DNA of 64,000 bases from SVQP01 sp045594445. Lineage in GTDB: Bacteria > Bacillota > Clostridia > Oscillospirales > CAG-272. Shown in pieces: positions 48,962 through 59,242 of the stretch. The notes beneath the pieces were generated by a model. It ran no database searches. It saw nothing but the letters and a program-made list of their open reading frames with translations, and was not told where the DNA came from. The position numbers and the translations under genes are program-made. The stretch spans positions 1 through 64,000 of the forward strand of contig JAZNYL010000092.1 of NCBI GenBank assembly GCA_045594445.1. The letters run 5' to 3'. The first letter of the stretch is position 1. Each line of letters begins with the position of its first letter.

Positions 48962-50133
48962 TGAACGAATATCCTTCCATGATCGTGCTTGGCGCCACCG
49001 GTTCTGTCGGCTTGCAGGCCGTCGACGTCGCCTTGAAGCACAGCGTTCGCGTGGACGCCTTGAGTGCCAATCAGAACGTCACGAAAACCGAGGAGCTGAT
49101 CCGCGCACTCAATCCAAAAGCGTGCGCGATGGCAGAAGAAGCGTGTGCCGCTGATCTTGCGGTGCGCGTCCGTGATCTGCCCGTGAAAATCTATGCGGGA
49201 GCAGACGGTATCTGTGAAATGATCACGCATACAAATGCAGAAAGCGAGCGCCAGATCGTGCTCAATTCCATTCTCGGACAAGCGGGATTGGCCCCCACCA
49301 TGGCAACGCTGCAAGCGGGAAAACAGCTGGCACTTGCTAACAAGGAATCGCTGGTGATTGCAGGCGAGCTGGTCATGCCGCTTGCCAAGCAAAAGGGCAT
49401 TGATATCCTGCCCGTGGACAGTGAGCATTGTGCCATTTATCAATGTCTGCGCGCCGGAGCTGCCAAAGAGATCAAAAGAATCATGCTCACGGCCTCCGGA
49501 GGTCCTTTTTACGGCTATAACCGCGAGCAGCTGGAGAATGTTACCTTGCAAAAAACGCTTGCGCACCCCACTTGGAATATGGGCGCAAAGATCACGGTTG
49601 ACAGCGCAAGCATGATGAATAAGGGCTTTGAGGTCATTGAAGCCGTACACCTGTTTGGCGTCAAGCCCGAGCAGGTAGAGGTCACCGTGCACCGCGAAAG
49701 CATAATTCATTCCGCGGTGGAGTATATTGATAATAACGTCATAGCACAGCTCTCCGTTCCGGATATGCGATCCTGCGTGCAATATGCGCTGACACATCCG
49801 CATCGTACCGATGCTGCTATTGATCAGTTGGATTGGTTCAAGCTTGGCACGCTTACCTTTGGCCGTCCCGATCTTGAAACCTTTACGCTGCTTGGCCTTG
49901 CGTTTGATTGTATTGCCAAGGGCGGAGCTTTGCCGGCAGTACTCAACGCAGCAAACGAAGTGTGCGTCGCGGCATTTTTAAAGGAACAGCTTTCTTTCTG
50001 CGGTATCATGGATACGGTTGGAGCGGTTGTTTCCGATATGCAAGGCGCATCTGAGTGCCATACGATGCAAGAGATCCTTGCGTGCGACAACGCGGCAAGA
50101 GAACTGGCAAACAAGTATTTGAATAAACATTAA
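48958..50133 (+). CDS. dxr: 1-deoxy-D-xylulose 5-phosphate reductoisomerase
   Basis: The 391-residue NADPH enzyme makes methylerythritol phosphate, the committed step of the MEP isoprenoid pathway. The N-terminal GATGSVGLQ (about 12-20) binds NADPH, SEHCAIYQ (about 158) and TASGGPFYG hold the metal-site and flexible loop, and SMMNKGFEVIEA (about 219) is diagnostic. ispG, a later enzyme of the same pathway, lies two genes on. Two adjacent ATG codons make 48961 an alternative start. Confidence 0.97.
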   Translation: MMNEYPSMIVLGATGSVGLQAVDVALKHSVRVDALSANQNVTKTEELIRALNPKACAMAEEACAADLAVRVRDLPVKIYAGADGICEMITHTNAESERQIVLNSILGQAGLAPTMATLQAGKQLALANKESLVIAGELVMPLAKQKGIDILPVDSEHCAIYQCLRAGAAKEIKRIMLTASGGPFYGYNREQLENVTLQKTLAHPTWNMGAKITVDSASMMNKGFEVIEAVHLFGVKPEQVEVTVHRESIIHSAVEYIDNNVIAQLSVPDMRSCVQYALTHPHRTDAAIDQLDWFKLGTLTFGRPDLETFTLLGLAFDCIAKGGALPAVLNAANEVCVAAFLKEQLSFCGIMDTVGAVVSDMQGASECHTMQEILACDNAARELANKYLNKH

Positions 50134-50154
50134 CCCCAAAAGAGGAGAATTTCA

Positions 50155-51243
50155 TTGGATATCCTGTTACAAAACCCTGCGATTAAGGGCGCGCTGTATA
50201 TCGTGCTTGCCATTGGTATTTTCAGCGCCCTGATCATGATTCACGAATTCGGACATTATCTTACGGCCAGACTCTGCGGCGTTACCGTGCACGAATTTGC
50301 ACTCGGTATGGGCCCGCAGATCTTTTCGCGCGTTTCCAAAAAGTCCGGCATTCGATATTCAGTCCGACTGTTTTTGATCGGCGGATACGTCAGCATGGAT
50401 GGTGAGGACGGCGATTCGGAAAACCCGAATGCGTTTTGCAACAAGAATATCTGGAAGCGCATTCTGATCATTGTAGCAGGTGCGGGAATGAATATCCTGC
50501 TTGGCTTTATCGCGATGTTTATTCTGACCACCATCACCGTCGCATCTACCGACGGTGCGCTGTTGCCCACCAACGTGGTAGCCGAGTTTGTGGATGGCGC
50601 AACCTCCAATCAAGCAGGCGAATCCGGCTTGATGGAAGGCGACCGCATCGTGATCGTGGATGGCGTACCGGTGTTTACGGGATACGATCTTATCTATGAA
50701 ATCACCAACAGCGCCTACGAGCCTGTTGACATGGTCGTGATCAGAAACGATAATATATGCCGCCTGAATGATGTTACTTTCCCGACAACCGAGGAAAACG
50801 GCGTCGTATTCGGCTCATACGACTTCAAAGTATACGGAAAATCACCCAATGTGTTCAATTTGGCCACATACTCGGTCAACCGCTCTATATCCACCGTGAA
50901 AATGGTGTACGATTCGCTGTTTGATCTGCTGCGAGGCAGATACGGTGCGGAGGCAGTTTCCGGTCCCGTAGGAACCACACAGGTCATTGGTGAAGCTGCC
51001 CAGCAGGGCGGGGCAACGCTGCTTTATCTGGTCGCTGTCATTACCATCAACTTGGGTGTATTCAATTTATTGCCCGTACCCGCGCTGGATGGCGGCAGAC
51101 TTTTGTTCCTGGTCATTGAGCTGTTCCGAGGAAAGCCGATCAACCGTAACCTGGAGGGATACGTCCATTTCGTCGGAATATTGATTCTGTTTGCACTTAT
51201 GGCCATTATTTCAATCAAGGACGTAATAGGATTATTCACATGA
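50155..51243 (+). CDS. rseP: RIP (site-2) metalloprotease RseP, TTG start
   Basis: The 362-residue intramembrane protease has the zinc-binding HEFGH (His30-Glu31-xx-His34) in its first transmembrane helix, a PDZ-like domain (about 125-200) with ESGLMEGDRIVIVDG, and the C-terminal second metal-site motif PVPALDGGRLLF (about 305). Family members cleave anti-sigma factors or signal-peptide remnants within the membrane. TTG 50155 follows GAGGAGAAT at proper spacing with no in-frame ATG that fits. The stop overlaps the ispG start. Confidence 0.96.
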   Translation: MDILLQNPAIKGALYIVLAIGIFSALIMIHEFGHYLTARLCGVTVHEFALGMGPQIFSRVSKKSGIRYSVRLFLIGGYVSMDGEDGDSENPNAFCNKNIWKRILIIVAGAGMNILLGFIAMFILTTITVASTDGALLPTNVVAEFVDGATSNQAGESGLMEGDRIVIVDGVPVFTGYDLIYEITNSAYEPVDMVVIRNDNICRLNDVTFPTTEENGVVFGSYDFKVYGKSPNVFNLATYSVNRSISTVKMVYDSLFDLLRGRYGAEAVSGPVGTTQVIGEAAQQGGATLLYLVAVITINLGVFNLLPVPALDGGRLLFLVIELFRGKPINRNLEGYVHFVGILILFALMAIISIKDVIGLFT

Positions 51244-52331
51244 TGGATTATCAGAAAATCAGAAGAAAGACACGCGCTGTCCGAGTCGGTAACGTTATCA
51301 TAGGCGGAAATGCAAAGATTTCCATTCAGTCCATGACCAACACCGACACCAAGGACGCAGCAGCAACCATAGCACAGGCCCGTGCGTTGGAGCAGGCGGG
51401 CTGCGATATCGTTCGCATAACCGTACCCGATCGCGAGAGTGCGAATACCATCACCAAGATCAAGCAGGCTGGAATTTGCGTCCCCATCGTTGCAGATATT
51501 CATTTTGACTATCGCGCAGCACTTGCGTGTGCTGAGCAAGGTGTGGATAAAATACGTATCAATCCGGGCAACATCGGAGACGAGAATCGTGTGAAAGCGG
51601 TCGTGAACGCTTGTATGCAAAGAAGTATTCCGATCCGCATCGGCGTCAACAGCGGATCTTTGGAAAAGCACATCTTGGCAAAGCACGGAGCTCCCACTCC
51701 CGAGGCACTTTGCGAGTCTGCTATGTATCATGCAGCACTTTTGGAAAAGTTTGATTTTGAGGATATTGTCATTTCCATCAAGGGATCCTCGGTTGAGCAA
51801 ATGATCAAAGCAAATCGTTTGGTAGCCGAGCGGTGCTCCTACCCCATTCATATTGGGGTAACAGAGGCAGGGAGTGAGCAATACGGTATGATCAAGAGTG
51901 CCGCAGGCATCGGTGCCTTGCTGTGCGACGGCATCGGTGACACCATGCGCGTATCGCTGACGGCTGACCCCGTCAAAGAGGTCAAGGCAGCGCAAAGCAT
52001 TCTGGACGCACTGGAGATTCAAGGGCAATGCGGCATGAATATCGTCAGCTGTCCAACCTGCGGCAGAACCAAAATTGATCTGATCAAGCTTGAAAAGCAA
52101 TTCAGGGAAGCAGCCGAACGTGAAGAGCTGCTGAATTTTCCAATCAAGGTAGCCTTGATGGGCTGCATTGTCAACGGCCCCGGAGAAGCAAGAGAAGCCG
52201 ATATTGGAATTGCCGGCGGCAATGGAGAGGCTCTGCTGATTTCACGCGGAGAGATTATCAAAAAGATAAAAGAAGAAGCAATTATTGAAGCCTTGATCCA
52301 AGCGATCAAAGAGATGAAGAATCAGAAATAA
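51240..52331 (+). CDS. ispG: 4-hydroxy-3-methylbut-2-en-1-yl diphosphate synthase
   Basis: The 363-residue 4Fe-4S enzyme reduces cyclic MEcPP to HMBPP in the MEP pathway. Cys ligands occur in SCPTCGRT (about 275-282) and MGCIVNGPGEA (about 310-320). Early IQSMTNTDTKD is diagnostic, with RINPGNIG near residue 103. ATGA overlap with rseP indicates coupling. In many Firmicutes proS separates ispG from polC; here only a gap of 51 bases does. Confidence 0.97.
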   Translation: MMDYQKIRRKTRAVRVGNVIIGGNAKISIQSMTNTDTKDAAATIAQARALEQAGCDIVRITVPDRESANTITKIKQAGICVPIVADIHFDYRAALACAEQGVDKIRINPGNIGDENRVKAVVNACMQRSIPIRIGVNSGSLEKHILAKHGAPTPEALCESAMYHAALLEKFDFEDIVISIKGSSVEQMIKANRLVAERCSYPIHIGVTEAGSEQYGMIKSAAGIGALLCDGIGDTMRVSLTADPVKEVKAAQSILDALEIQGQCGMNIVSCPTCGRTKIDLIKLEKQFREAAEREELLNFPIKVALMGCIVNGPGEAREADIGIAGGNGEALLISRGEIIKKIKEEAIIEALIQAIKEMKNQK

Positions 52332-52382
52332 GAATACAAACAAATTATCGAGAAATTAAAAGTTTAAAACACGAGGTCTGGA

Positions 52383-55300
52383 ATGAAAAAGACGTTTCTT
52401 GAGATATTTCATAAATATCACCCCGATAGCTATACGGAAAAACTGTTATTGACCATCACGGATATCAAGCTGATGGCTGACAAGGAATTGAAGATTATTG
52501 AGATTACGGCGCATTTTCCGCGAATTGTGGAAAAGATCGATCTGTATCGCATTCAGGAGGAGATCCGCAATGCTTACGATCTCAATCGTGTCAAGATACT
52601 GCCCAAATACGATGCTGAGCTGTTTGACGAGGACTATATTCCGCAGCTGCTTGCAGAGACCGAAGAGGTCGGCATCGTTGCAAGAGGCTTTTTCCATCGC
52701 TATAAATACAAGCTTGAAGCGGGTGTACTGACAGTAGAACTGCCCGTGATTGACGCGGGCATTTTGCTTATGGAGGATGCACGCACGCCTCAGATCATGG
52801 AGAACATTTTGTTCTCGGAATTTGGCATACATATCAAGGTCAAGATCGTGCACTCGGAGGATTTTAATCAGAACGAGCGCAGCGAGCTTTATATGCGCGA
52901 GCTGGAGGAGCTGGATAAGCGACTTGCGCAGGCAGCCAAAGAATACGATAGAGCCCAAGAGCAGGGAAGCTATACCTCCAAAGCAACCGCACCGCAGGGC
53001 ATTGAGCAGCCCGAATTCCCCAGAATCCGATCCGTGTACGACGAGGATCCCACGCCCATCATTGTAGACGGCATCTGCACGATCGGACACACGTCCTACG
53101 ATATTTCTGCTGTGGAATACGTCAAGGGCGACGCCTTTGAAATCAAGCCCACCCCCATTGCATCGTTGGACAAGCCAGTGCGCAACGTCGTGATCTTGGG
53201 TGAGATTTACGCTTTTAACAAAGAGCGTAACCGTACGGGTGAAAAGTTCAACCTGAACTACTGTATCACGGACGGCAACTCTTCCATTGAAATCAAATCC
53301 TTCAACGTAGAGCCCGAGGAATCGGATGAAATTTGCAAGGTCATCTCAAACGGAGCGGTCGTGGCCATGAAGGGATACACCAAATACGAAACCAAAAAAA
53401 GTAAGGATGGCAACCGTACCGAGGGGCCGGATTGCCTGTTCTATCCCGTTGAGATAGCAAAGATCAAGAAGCTTGCGCGTAAGGACAATGCATCCGTCAA
53501 GCGTGTGGAACTGCACCTGCATACGCAGATGTCCACCATGGACGCGCTGATTCCTCCGTCCGCTGCTGTCAAGCAGGCAAATAAATGGGGACACCCAGCC
53601 GTTGCAATCACTGACCACGGCAACGTGCAGGCTTATCAGGAAGCCATGCTGACGGCAGAAAAGATCGGTCAGAAGGTCATTTACGGTATGGAGGCATACT
53701 TTGTCAACGATACTGCGGGAGCGGTGACCGGCAACTGCGCATATACCCCTTACGACGAGTGTATCGTTTTCGATATAGAAACCACGGGTCTGTCCGCCAA
53801 AACCTGCAAGATCACCGAAATCGGTGCCGTGCGCATCAAACAGGGGGAGGTGATTGACACGTTCAACACCTTCGTCAATCCCGAGGTGCCTATCCCCGCA
53901 GAAATTGTCAATCTGACCGGTATTACGGATGATATGGTCAAGGATGCACCCAAGATCAAAGAGGCTCTGGAAGCGTTTTATGCCTTTATAGGCGACGTGA
54001 AAGGTGCTCCCCCCAAGCTGTTGATCGCACACAACGCAAGCTTTGATATCGGTTTTATCCGTCATAACGCGCAGGAATGCGGCATGGAGCTTCGCAATCC
54101 TTATCTGGACACCGTGGCTCTTTCCAGATTCCTCAATCCTTCGCTGAATAAGCATAAGCTGAATTTGCTCGCAGAGCACTATCAGCTGGGAGATTTCAAT
54201 CATCACCGTGCAAGCGACGACGCAGAAATGCTGGCACACATTTATTTCCAAATGTGCGAGCAGATGAAGTCGGCCGAGATTTATACCTTTGAGCAGCTTT
54301 GTCACGAAATGACTGTCAGCTCGGATCCGCTCAAGCTCAAGCCGTACCATCAGATTCTGTTGGTCAAAAACGCAACCGGACTGAAGAATCTTTACAAGCT
54401 GGTTTCTATGAGTAATTTGCAGTATTATCGCAGAAGTCCGCGTATACCAAAAACGCAGCTTGAAAAGTACCGCGAGGGCCTGATCATCGGCTCTGCCTGC
54501 GAGGCAGGCGAAATCTTTACGGCAATCCTTGAAAATAAGAGTGAGGCCGAACTGGAGGATCTGGTATCCTTCTACGATTATCTGGAGATCCAGCCAATCA
54601 CCAACAACATGTTCTTGATTGATGAGGGTAAGGTTGCAGACGAGGAAGGATTGCGTGATCTTAACCGCAGAATTGTGGCTTTGGGTGAACAGTATCATAA
54701 GCCTGTCGTTGCAACGTGCGACGCGCATTTTCTGAATAAGGAGGACGGTATTTACCGTAAGATTCTGCTTTGCGGTCAGAAATTCAAGGACGGCGACAGA
54801 GATATTTTCCTGTATTATCGTACTACGGAGGAAATGCTGGAGGAATTCGCTTATCTTGGAGAGGAGAAAGCGTACGAGGTGGTCGTGACCAATACCAACT
54901 TGATCAACGACATGATCGATAGCGATATCCGTCCTTTCCCCAAGGGAACATTCACGCCTACCATGGACGGAGCGGAGGAGGATCTGCAGCGCATCTGCTG
55001 GGAAAAGGCCAAAAAGATGTACGGCGATCCGCTGCCCGAGATCGTTTCCTCGCGTTTGGCAAGAGAACTGGAATCCATCATCAAAAACGGTTTTGCCGTG
55101 CTTTACATGATTGCGCAAAAGCTGGTATGGTACAGCGAGCAGCAGGGCTATCTGGTCGGCTCGCGTGGCTCGGTCGGCTCGTCGGTCGTTGCCTCTATGG
55201 CAGGCATTTCTGAGGTCAACCCGCTACCTGCACATTATTGGTGCCCCAACTGCCAGTATTCCGACTTTGAATATGCCAAAAAGCATAAGATCGGCTCTGG

Positions 55301-56831
55301 CTTTGACCTGCCTGACGCCAACTGTCCCAAGTGCGGCACAAAGCTCAATTACGACGGACACGATATCCCGTTTGAGACCTTCCTTGGATTCTACGGTGAT
55401 AAATCGCCCGATATTGACCTGAACTTCTCGGGTGAGGTGCAGGGCAAGGTACATAAATATACCGAAGAACTGTTCGGCGCAGAAAACGTGTTCCGTGCGG
55501 GCACGATCGGCACGCTTGCGGACAAGACCGCATACGGCTACGTCATGAAGTATTTTGAGGAACGCAACGTCAGCGTTTCCAACGCAGAGGCCAACCGTCT
55601 TGTTGCTAACTGTGTTGGCGTCAAACGTAATACCGGTCAGCACCCCGGCGGTATTGTCGTAGTTCCCAAAACCATGGAAATCTACGATTTCTGTCCGGTA
55701 CAGCATCCTGCCGAGGACGTCAAATCCGATATCGTCACCACGCACTTCACGTTTGAATATCTGCACGATACGCTGCTCAAGCTGGACGAGCTTGGACACG
55801 ATATGCCGACCAAGTATAAGTACCTTGAAAAGTACTCGGATACGAGCGTTTTGGACGTTCCCATGAACGACCGCTCAATCTACGAGCTGTTCTTGTCCAC
55901 CAAACCGCTTGGCATCTCTCCCGAAGACATCAACTGTCCGCTTGGCACGCTCGGTCTGCCCGAGCTTGGTACAAGGTTCGTTATCAAGATGCTGCAGGAA
56001 TGTAAACCGCAGACCTTCTCGGACCTTTTACAGATTTCCGGTCTTTCGCACGGTACCGACGTTTGGACCAACAACGCGCAGGAACTGATCAAAAACGGCA
56101 CCTGCACCATTTCCGAGGTTATCGGTACGCGTGACTCGATCATGCTGGCGCTCATTGATTACGGCGTGCAAAAGGACCACGCCTTCAAGATCATGGAAAT
56201 GGTCAGAAAGGGAAAGGGACTAACGCCCGAATACGAGCAGGAAATGCTGGCTGCAGGCGTTCCTGAGTGGTATATCTGGTCTTGTAAGAGAATCAAATAC
56301 ATGTTCCCGAAAGCACACGCGGCAGCTTACGATATGTCCGCTATCCGTCTTGGATGGTATAAGGTGCATATCCCGCTTGCGTTCTATTGTGCGATGTTTA
56401 CCGTGCAGCCGGACGGCTTTGACGGTGAGCTGATCATGAAAGGGAAGAAGGCCCTGATGGCGCACATCAAGGACATTGAAACCCGCGGGCTTGAGGCATC
56501 TCCCAAGGAGCAGGCAAGCCTTGCCGTGCTGCAGCTTGCCAACGAGGCGTTTGCCCGTGGCATCAGATTCCTACCCGTTGACCTGGAAAAATCGGATTGG
56601 CGTGAATTTTTGCCCGAAAACGGCAAGATCCGTCTGCCGTTCTCGTCCTTGTCCGGCCTTGGCGAAACCGCTGCCGAGAATATTGTCCGCGCACGCGAGG
56701 AAGAGCCGTTCTTCTCCGTGGAGGATCTCAAGATCCGCGCAAAGCTGTCGCAAGCGGTGATTGACATTTTGCGTAGAAACGGCGTTCTGGACGGTATCAA
56801 CGAAACCGACCAGTTGACTTTTAATTTCTGA
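52383..56831 (+). CDS. polC: DNA polymerase III alpha subunit, PolC type
   Basis: The 1482-residue replicative polymerase is the Gram-positive PolC form. In order: N-terminal and OB domains (about 1-370), a PHP domain beginning ELHLHTQMSTMDA (about 374) interrupted by a DEDD-type proofreading exonuclease starting FDIETTG (about 461), PHP remainder, a Cys4 zinc finger (WCPNC about 953 with CPKCG about 981) and the palm with PDIDLNFSG (about 1009), then fingers and a C-terminal tail. Length is normal. It starts 51 bases after ispG without a visible site stronger than GAGGT. Confidence 0.98.
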   Translation: MKKTFLEIFHKYHPDSYTEKLLLTITDIKLMADKELKIIEITAHFPRIVEKIDLYRIQEEIRNAYDLNRVKILPKYDAELFDEDYIPQLLAETEEVGIVARGFFHRYKYKLEAGVLTVELPVIDAGILLMEDARTPQIMENILFSEFGIHIKVKIVHSEDFNQNERSELYMRELEELDKRLAQAAKEYDRAQEQGSYTSKATAPQGIEQPEFPRIRSVYDEDPTPIIVDGICTIGHTSYDISAVEYVKGDAFEIKPTPIASLDKPVRNVVILGEIYAFNKERNRTGEKFNLNYCITDGNSSIEIKSFNVEPEESDEICKVISNGAVVAMKGYTKYETKKSKDGNRTEGPDCLFYPVEIAKIKKLARKDNASVKRVELHLHTQMSTMDALIPPSAAVKQANKWGHPAVAITDHGNVQAYQEAMLTAEKIGQKVIYGMEAYFVNDTAGAVTGNCAYTPYDECIVFDIETTGLSAKTCKITEIGAVRIKQGEVIDTFNTFVNPEVPIPAEIVNLTGITDDMVKDAPKIKEALEAFYAFIGDVKGAPPKLLIAHNASFDIGFIRHNAQECGMELRNPYLDTVALSRFLNPSLNKHKLNLLAEHYQLGDFNHHRASDDAEMLAHIYFQMCEQMKSAEIYTFEQLCHEMTVSSDPLKLKPYHQILLVKNATGLKNLYKLVSMSNLQYYRRSPRIPKTQLEKYREGLIIGSACEAGEIFTAILENKSEAELEDLVSFYDYLEIQPITNNMFLIDEGKVADEEGLRDLNRRIVALGEQYHKPVVATCDAHFLNKEDGIYRKILLCGQKFKDGDRDIFLYYRTTEEMLEEFAYLGEEKAYEVVVTNTNLINDMIDSDIRPFPKGTFTPTMDGAEEDLQRICWEKAKKMYGDPLPEIVSSRLARELESIIKNGFAVLYMIAQKLVWYSEQQGYLVGSRGSVGSSVVASMAGISEVNPLPAHYWCPNCQYSDFEYAKKHKIGSGFDLPDANCPKCGTKLNYDGHDIPFETFLGFYGDKSPDIDLNFSGEVQGKVHKYTEELFGAENVFRAGTIGTLADKTAYGYVMKYFEERNVSVSNAEANRLVANCVGVKRNTGQHPGGIVVVPKTMEIYDFCPVQHPAEDVKSDIVTTHFTFEYLHDTLLKLDELGHDMPTKYKYLEKYSDTSVLDVPMNDRSIYELFLSTKPLGISPEDINCPLGTLGLPELGTRFVIKMLQECKPQTFSDLLQISGLSHGTDVWTNNAQELIKNGTCTISEVIGTRDSIMLALIDYGVQKDHAFKIMEMVRKGKGLTPEYEQEMLAAGVPEWYIWSCKRIKYMFPKAHAAAYDMSAIRLGWYKVHIPLAFYCAMFTVQPDGFDGELIMKGKKALMAHIKDIETRGLEASPKEQASLAVLQLANEAFARGIRFLPVDLEKSDWREFLPENGKIRLPFSSLSGLGETAAENIVRAREEEPFFSVEDLKIRAKLSQAVIDILRRNGVLDGINETDQLTFNF

Positions 56832-56845
56832 ACCGGAGGTTAATT

Positions 56846-59191
56846 ATGAGACAAACTATCAAAATTAACGATTGGAAGCTTTCCTGGATAGAAAACGCCA
56901 AGGTAAAGAGAGAGCACGTTTCTCTGAGGACACCCGCTGACGTTGCCGCTGCAGGATACAAGACAATCCGTGCAAGCGTTCCCGGAAACTTTGAGCTGGA
57001 CTTTATGAGAGAGGGGATTCTCGAGGACGTGTACTGGGGACAGAATACCGTCAAAACGCAGCGTCTTGAAAACCTTCACTTGTATTACTATACCGAATTC
57101 ACATACGAAAAAAAGCCCTGTATGGACGCAGAGCTGGTGTTTGGCGGCATTGATACGGCAGCAGAGATTTATCTGGACGGAGAGCTGCTTGGCTTTGTGG
57201 AGAATATGTTCCATGCGCACACATTTGATCTGAATGCGCTGGAAAATGGCTCCCATACGCTGCTTGTTCATATTCTGCCGTCAGCGATTTATGCAAGAGA
57301 ATTTGAAGTACCTGCTATGTGCTTTGGCCTCAAATACAACCAAGATGGCATTCAGCTGCGTAAAGCCGGATCTATGTTCGGATGGGATATTATGCCGCGT
57401 CTTGTCTCAGGTGGCCTTTGGAAGCCTGTAGAAATCGTCTACAGGCCGCAAAATCGCATCGTAGACCCGTTTACTTATACGATGTGGGCAAACGAACACG
57501 ACGCATTTATCTGCACCACGCTGCGTATTCAGAGCGACGAGGACTTCATCTCGGATTTCCGCGTCATCTTGCACGGTGAATGCGGTGAAAGCGTCATCCA
57601 TCACGAATACAGACCCTTCTGCGCATCCTGCAAGATCCAGTTTGGCTTCTTGGCGCCCAAGCTTTGGTGGCCCAAGAATTACGGCGAGCCGAATCTTTAC
57701 GATATGGAGATCAAGCTTGTCAAGGACGGCGTGGAATACGACAGCGTAAAGTACCGCTTCGGTATCCGCACGCTGCAGCTCAAGCGCACCTCGCGCTCGG
57801 GCGACGACGGTGATTTCTGCTTTATCGTCAACGGCAAGCGAATTTTCGCCATGGGTACCAACTGGGTTCCTTGCGATGCGTTCCCGTCCAGACACGATGA
57901 TTACACACTGCGCAATATCAAGCTTGCTGACGAGCAGGGATGCAATATGCTCCGCTGCTGGGGCGGTAACGTGTATCCAAGCGACGTGCTATACGATTAC
58001 TGCGACGAGCATGGTATCATGATCTGGCAGGACTTCAGCTTCGCATGTGGCCACTATCCCGACGACGAACGCCTTTGCAAGCTTGTCAAGGAGGAGATCA
58101 GGCAGATTGCCATTGAAAAGCGCAATCATCCCTCGCTTGTCTTGTGGGCAGGGGATAACGAATGCGATATTTTCGTTGTGCCTTATTGGGAGCAGCATAG
58201 GACGGATGATGATCCCACAGCCATGCTTGATCCCAATTATAATGTGATCACGCGTGACGTCATTCTGCACGAGCTGCGCAATCACGATGCGACCCGTCCG
58301 TATCTCCCCAGCAGCCCCTATCTGGATCCCACAGCATACAAGTACGGCATGCCCTCCGAGGATCACCTCTGGGGTCCGCGAGACTACTTTAAGGGCGATT
58401 TCTACGGAAAATCCGAGTGTCATTTCGCATCCGAGATCGGATATCACGGCTGTCCTTCTCCCAAATCGCTCAAAAAGTTCATTCCAGAAGAGAGCTTGCC
58501 TAAGGAGTCGATCTACGAGATATGTGACAATCCGGATTGGCTGATCCACGCAGCGGGGATGGAACCCTACGTAGACGGTAATCCGTATTCTTACCGTAAC
58601 AGACTGATGGTCAGCCAGGTTGAGCGCTTATTCGGTACGCCCTCGGGCGATCTTGCTGAATTTGCAAGACAAAGCCAGGTATCGCAGGCCGAGGCAGTCA
58701 AGTATTTCATTGAACGCTTCCGCATCCACAAATGGAGAATGAGCGGCATTCTTTGGTGGAATATTGCTGACGGTTGGCCGCAGGTATCCGATGCAGTTGT
58801 CGACTGGTACGGCTGCAAAAAGATTGCTTATCACTACATCAAGCGCTCTCAGACACCTTTCTGCATGATGTTCGACGAGCCCGAGGACGGCAAACTGACG
58901 TTGGTAACAGCGAATGACACGCAGTCTACCGTGCACGCAAGCTACACCGTGACCGATCTGACAAACGGCGCAACTGTGACCAAGGGCAATCTTGAAATCG
59001 AGGCAAACGGCTGCATCCGTGTCGAGCAGGTCCCCGAGGCAAAGAACGGCTTCTACATGATCACATGGGAAAGCGACATAGGCAACGGACAGAATCACTT
59101 TACCTGCACCATTGGCGACGGTTGGACGTGGGATGCGTACCGCACATGCATGCAAAAAGCCGGATTCTATGACGAATACGAGGGATTCTGA
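56846..59191 (+). CDS. GH2-family beta-mannosidase-like glycosidase
   Basis: The 781-residue protein lacks a signal peptide. It has the GH2 order: sugar-binding jelly-roll (about 1-185, with GGIDTAAEIYLDG), immunoglobulin-like domain (about 185-300), and TIM barrel with MLRCWGGNVYPSD (about 368), acid/base Glu in WAGDNECD (about 438) and nucleophile Glu in SEIGYHG (about 530), then a C-terminal beta domain. WGG and IWQDF are typical of beta-mannosidases. It follows polC by 14 bases where rimP-nusA usually lie, and ends at a terminator. Confidence 0.88.
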   Translation: MRQTIKINDWKLSWIENAKVKREHVSLRTPADVAAAGYKTIRASVPGNFELDFMREGILEDVYWGQNTVKTQRLENLHLYYYTEFTYEKKPCMDAELVFGGIDTAAEIYLDGELLGFVENMFHAHTFDLNALENGSHTLLVHILPSAIYAREFEVPAMCFGLKYNQDGIQLRKAGSMFGWDIMPRLVSGGLWKPVEIVYRPQNRIVDPFTYTMWANEHDAFICTTLRIQSDEDFISDFRVILHGECGESVIHHEYRPFCASCKIQFGFLAPKLWWPKNYGEPNLYDMEIKLVKDGVEYDSVKYRFGIRTLQLKRTSRSGDDGDFCFIVNGKRIFAMGTNWVPCDAFPSRHDDYTLRNIKLADEQGCNMLRCWGGNVYPSDVLYDYCDEHGIMIWQDFSFACGHYPDDERLCKLVKEEIRQIAIEKRNHPSLVLWAGDNECDIFVVPYWEQHRTDDDPTAMLDPNYNVITRDVILHELRNHDATRPYLPSSPYLDPTAYKYGMPSEDHLWGPRDYFKGDFYGKSECHFASEIGYHGCPSPKSLKKFIPEESLPKESIYEICDNPDWLIHAAGMEPYVDGNPYSYRNRLMVSQVERLFGTPSGDLAEFARQSQVSQAEAVKYFIERFRIHKWRMSGILWWNIADGWPQVSDAVVDWYGCKKIAYHYIKRSQTPFCMMFDEPEDGKLTLVTANDTQSTVHASYTVTDLTNGATVTKGNLEIEANGCIRVEQVPEAKNGFYMITWESDIGNGQNHFTCTIGDGWTWDAYRTCMQKAGFYDEYEGF

Positions 59192-59200
59192 ATATGAAAA

Positions 59201-59227
59201 GAACACCGCAGAAAACTGCGGTGTTCT
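59201..59227. terminator. Bidirectional terminator between GH2 gene and DUF4956 gene
   Basis: GAACACCGCAG and CTGCGGTGTTC form an 11-bp perfect stem around AAAA, with T-rich sequence on either side for both strands. It serves the convergent genes ending at 59191 and 59243. Confidence 0.9.
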
Positions 59228-59242
59228 TGTGTTCAATAGCAA

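Noticed and set aside
53346..55118. 590-codon reverse-strand open frame opposite polC
   Set aside because: Shadow of polC; the forward frame carries clear exonuclease and PHP motifs.
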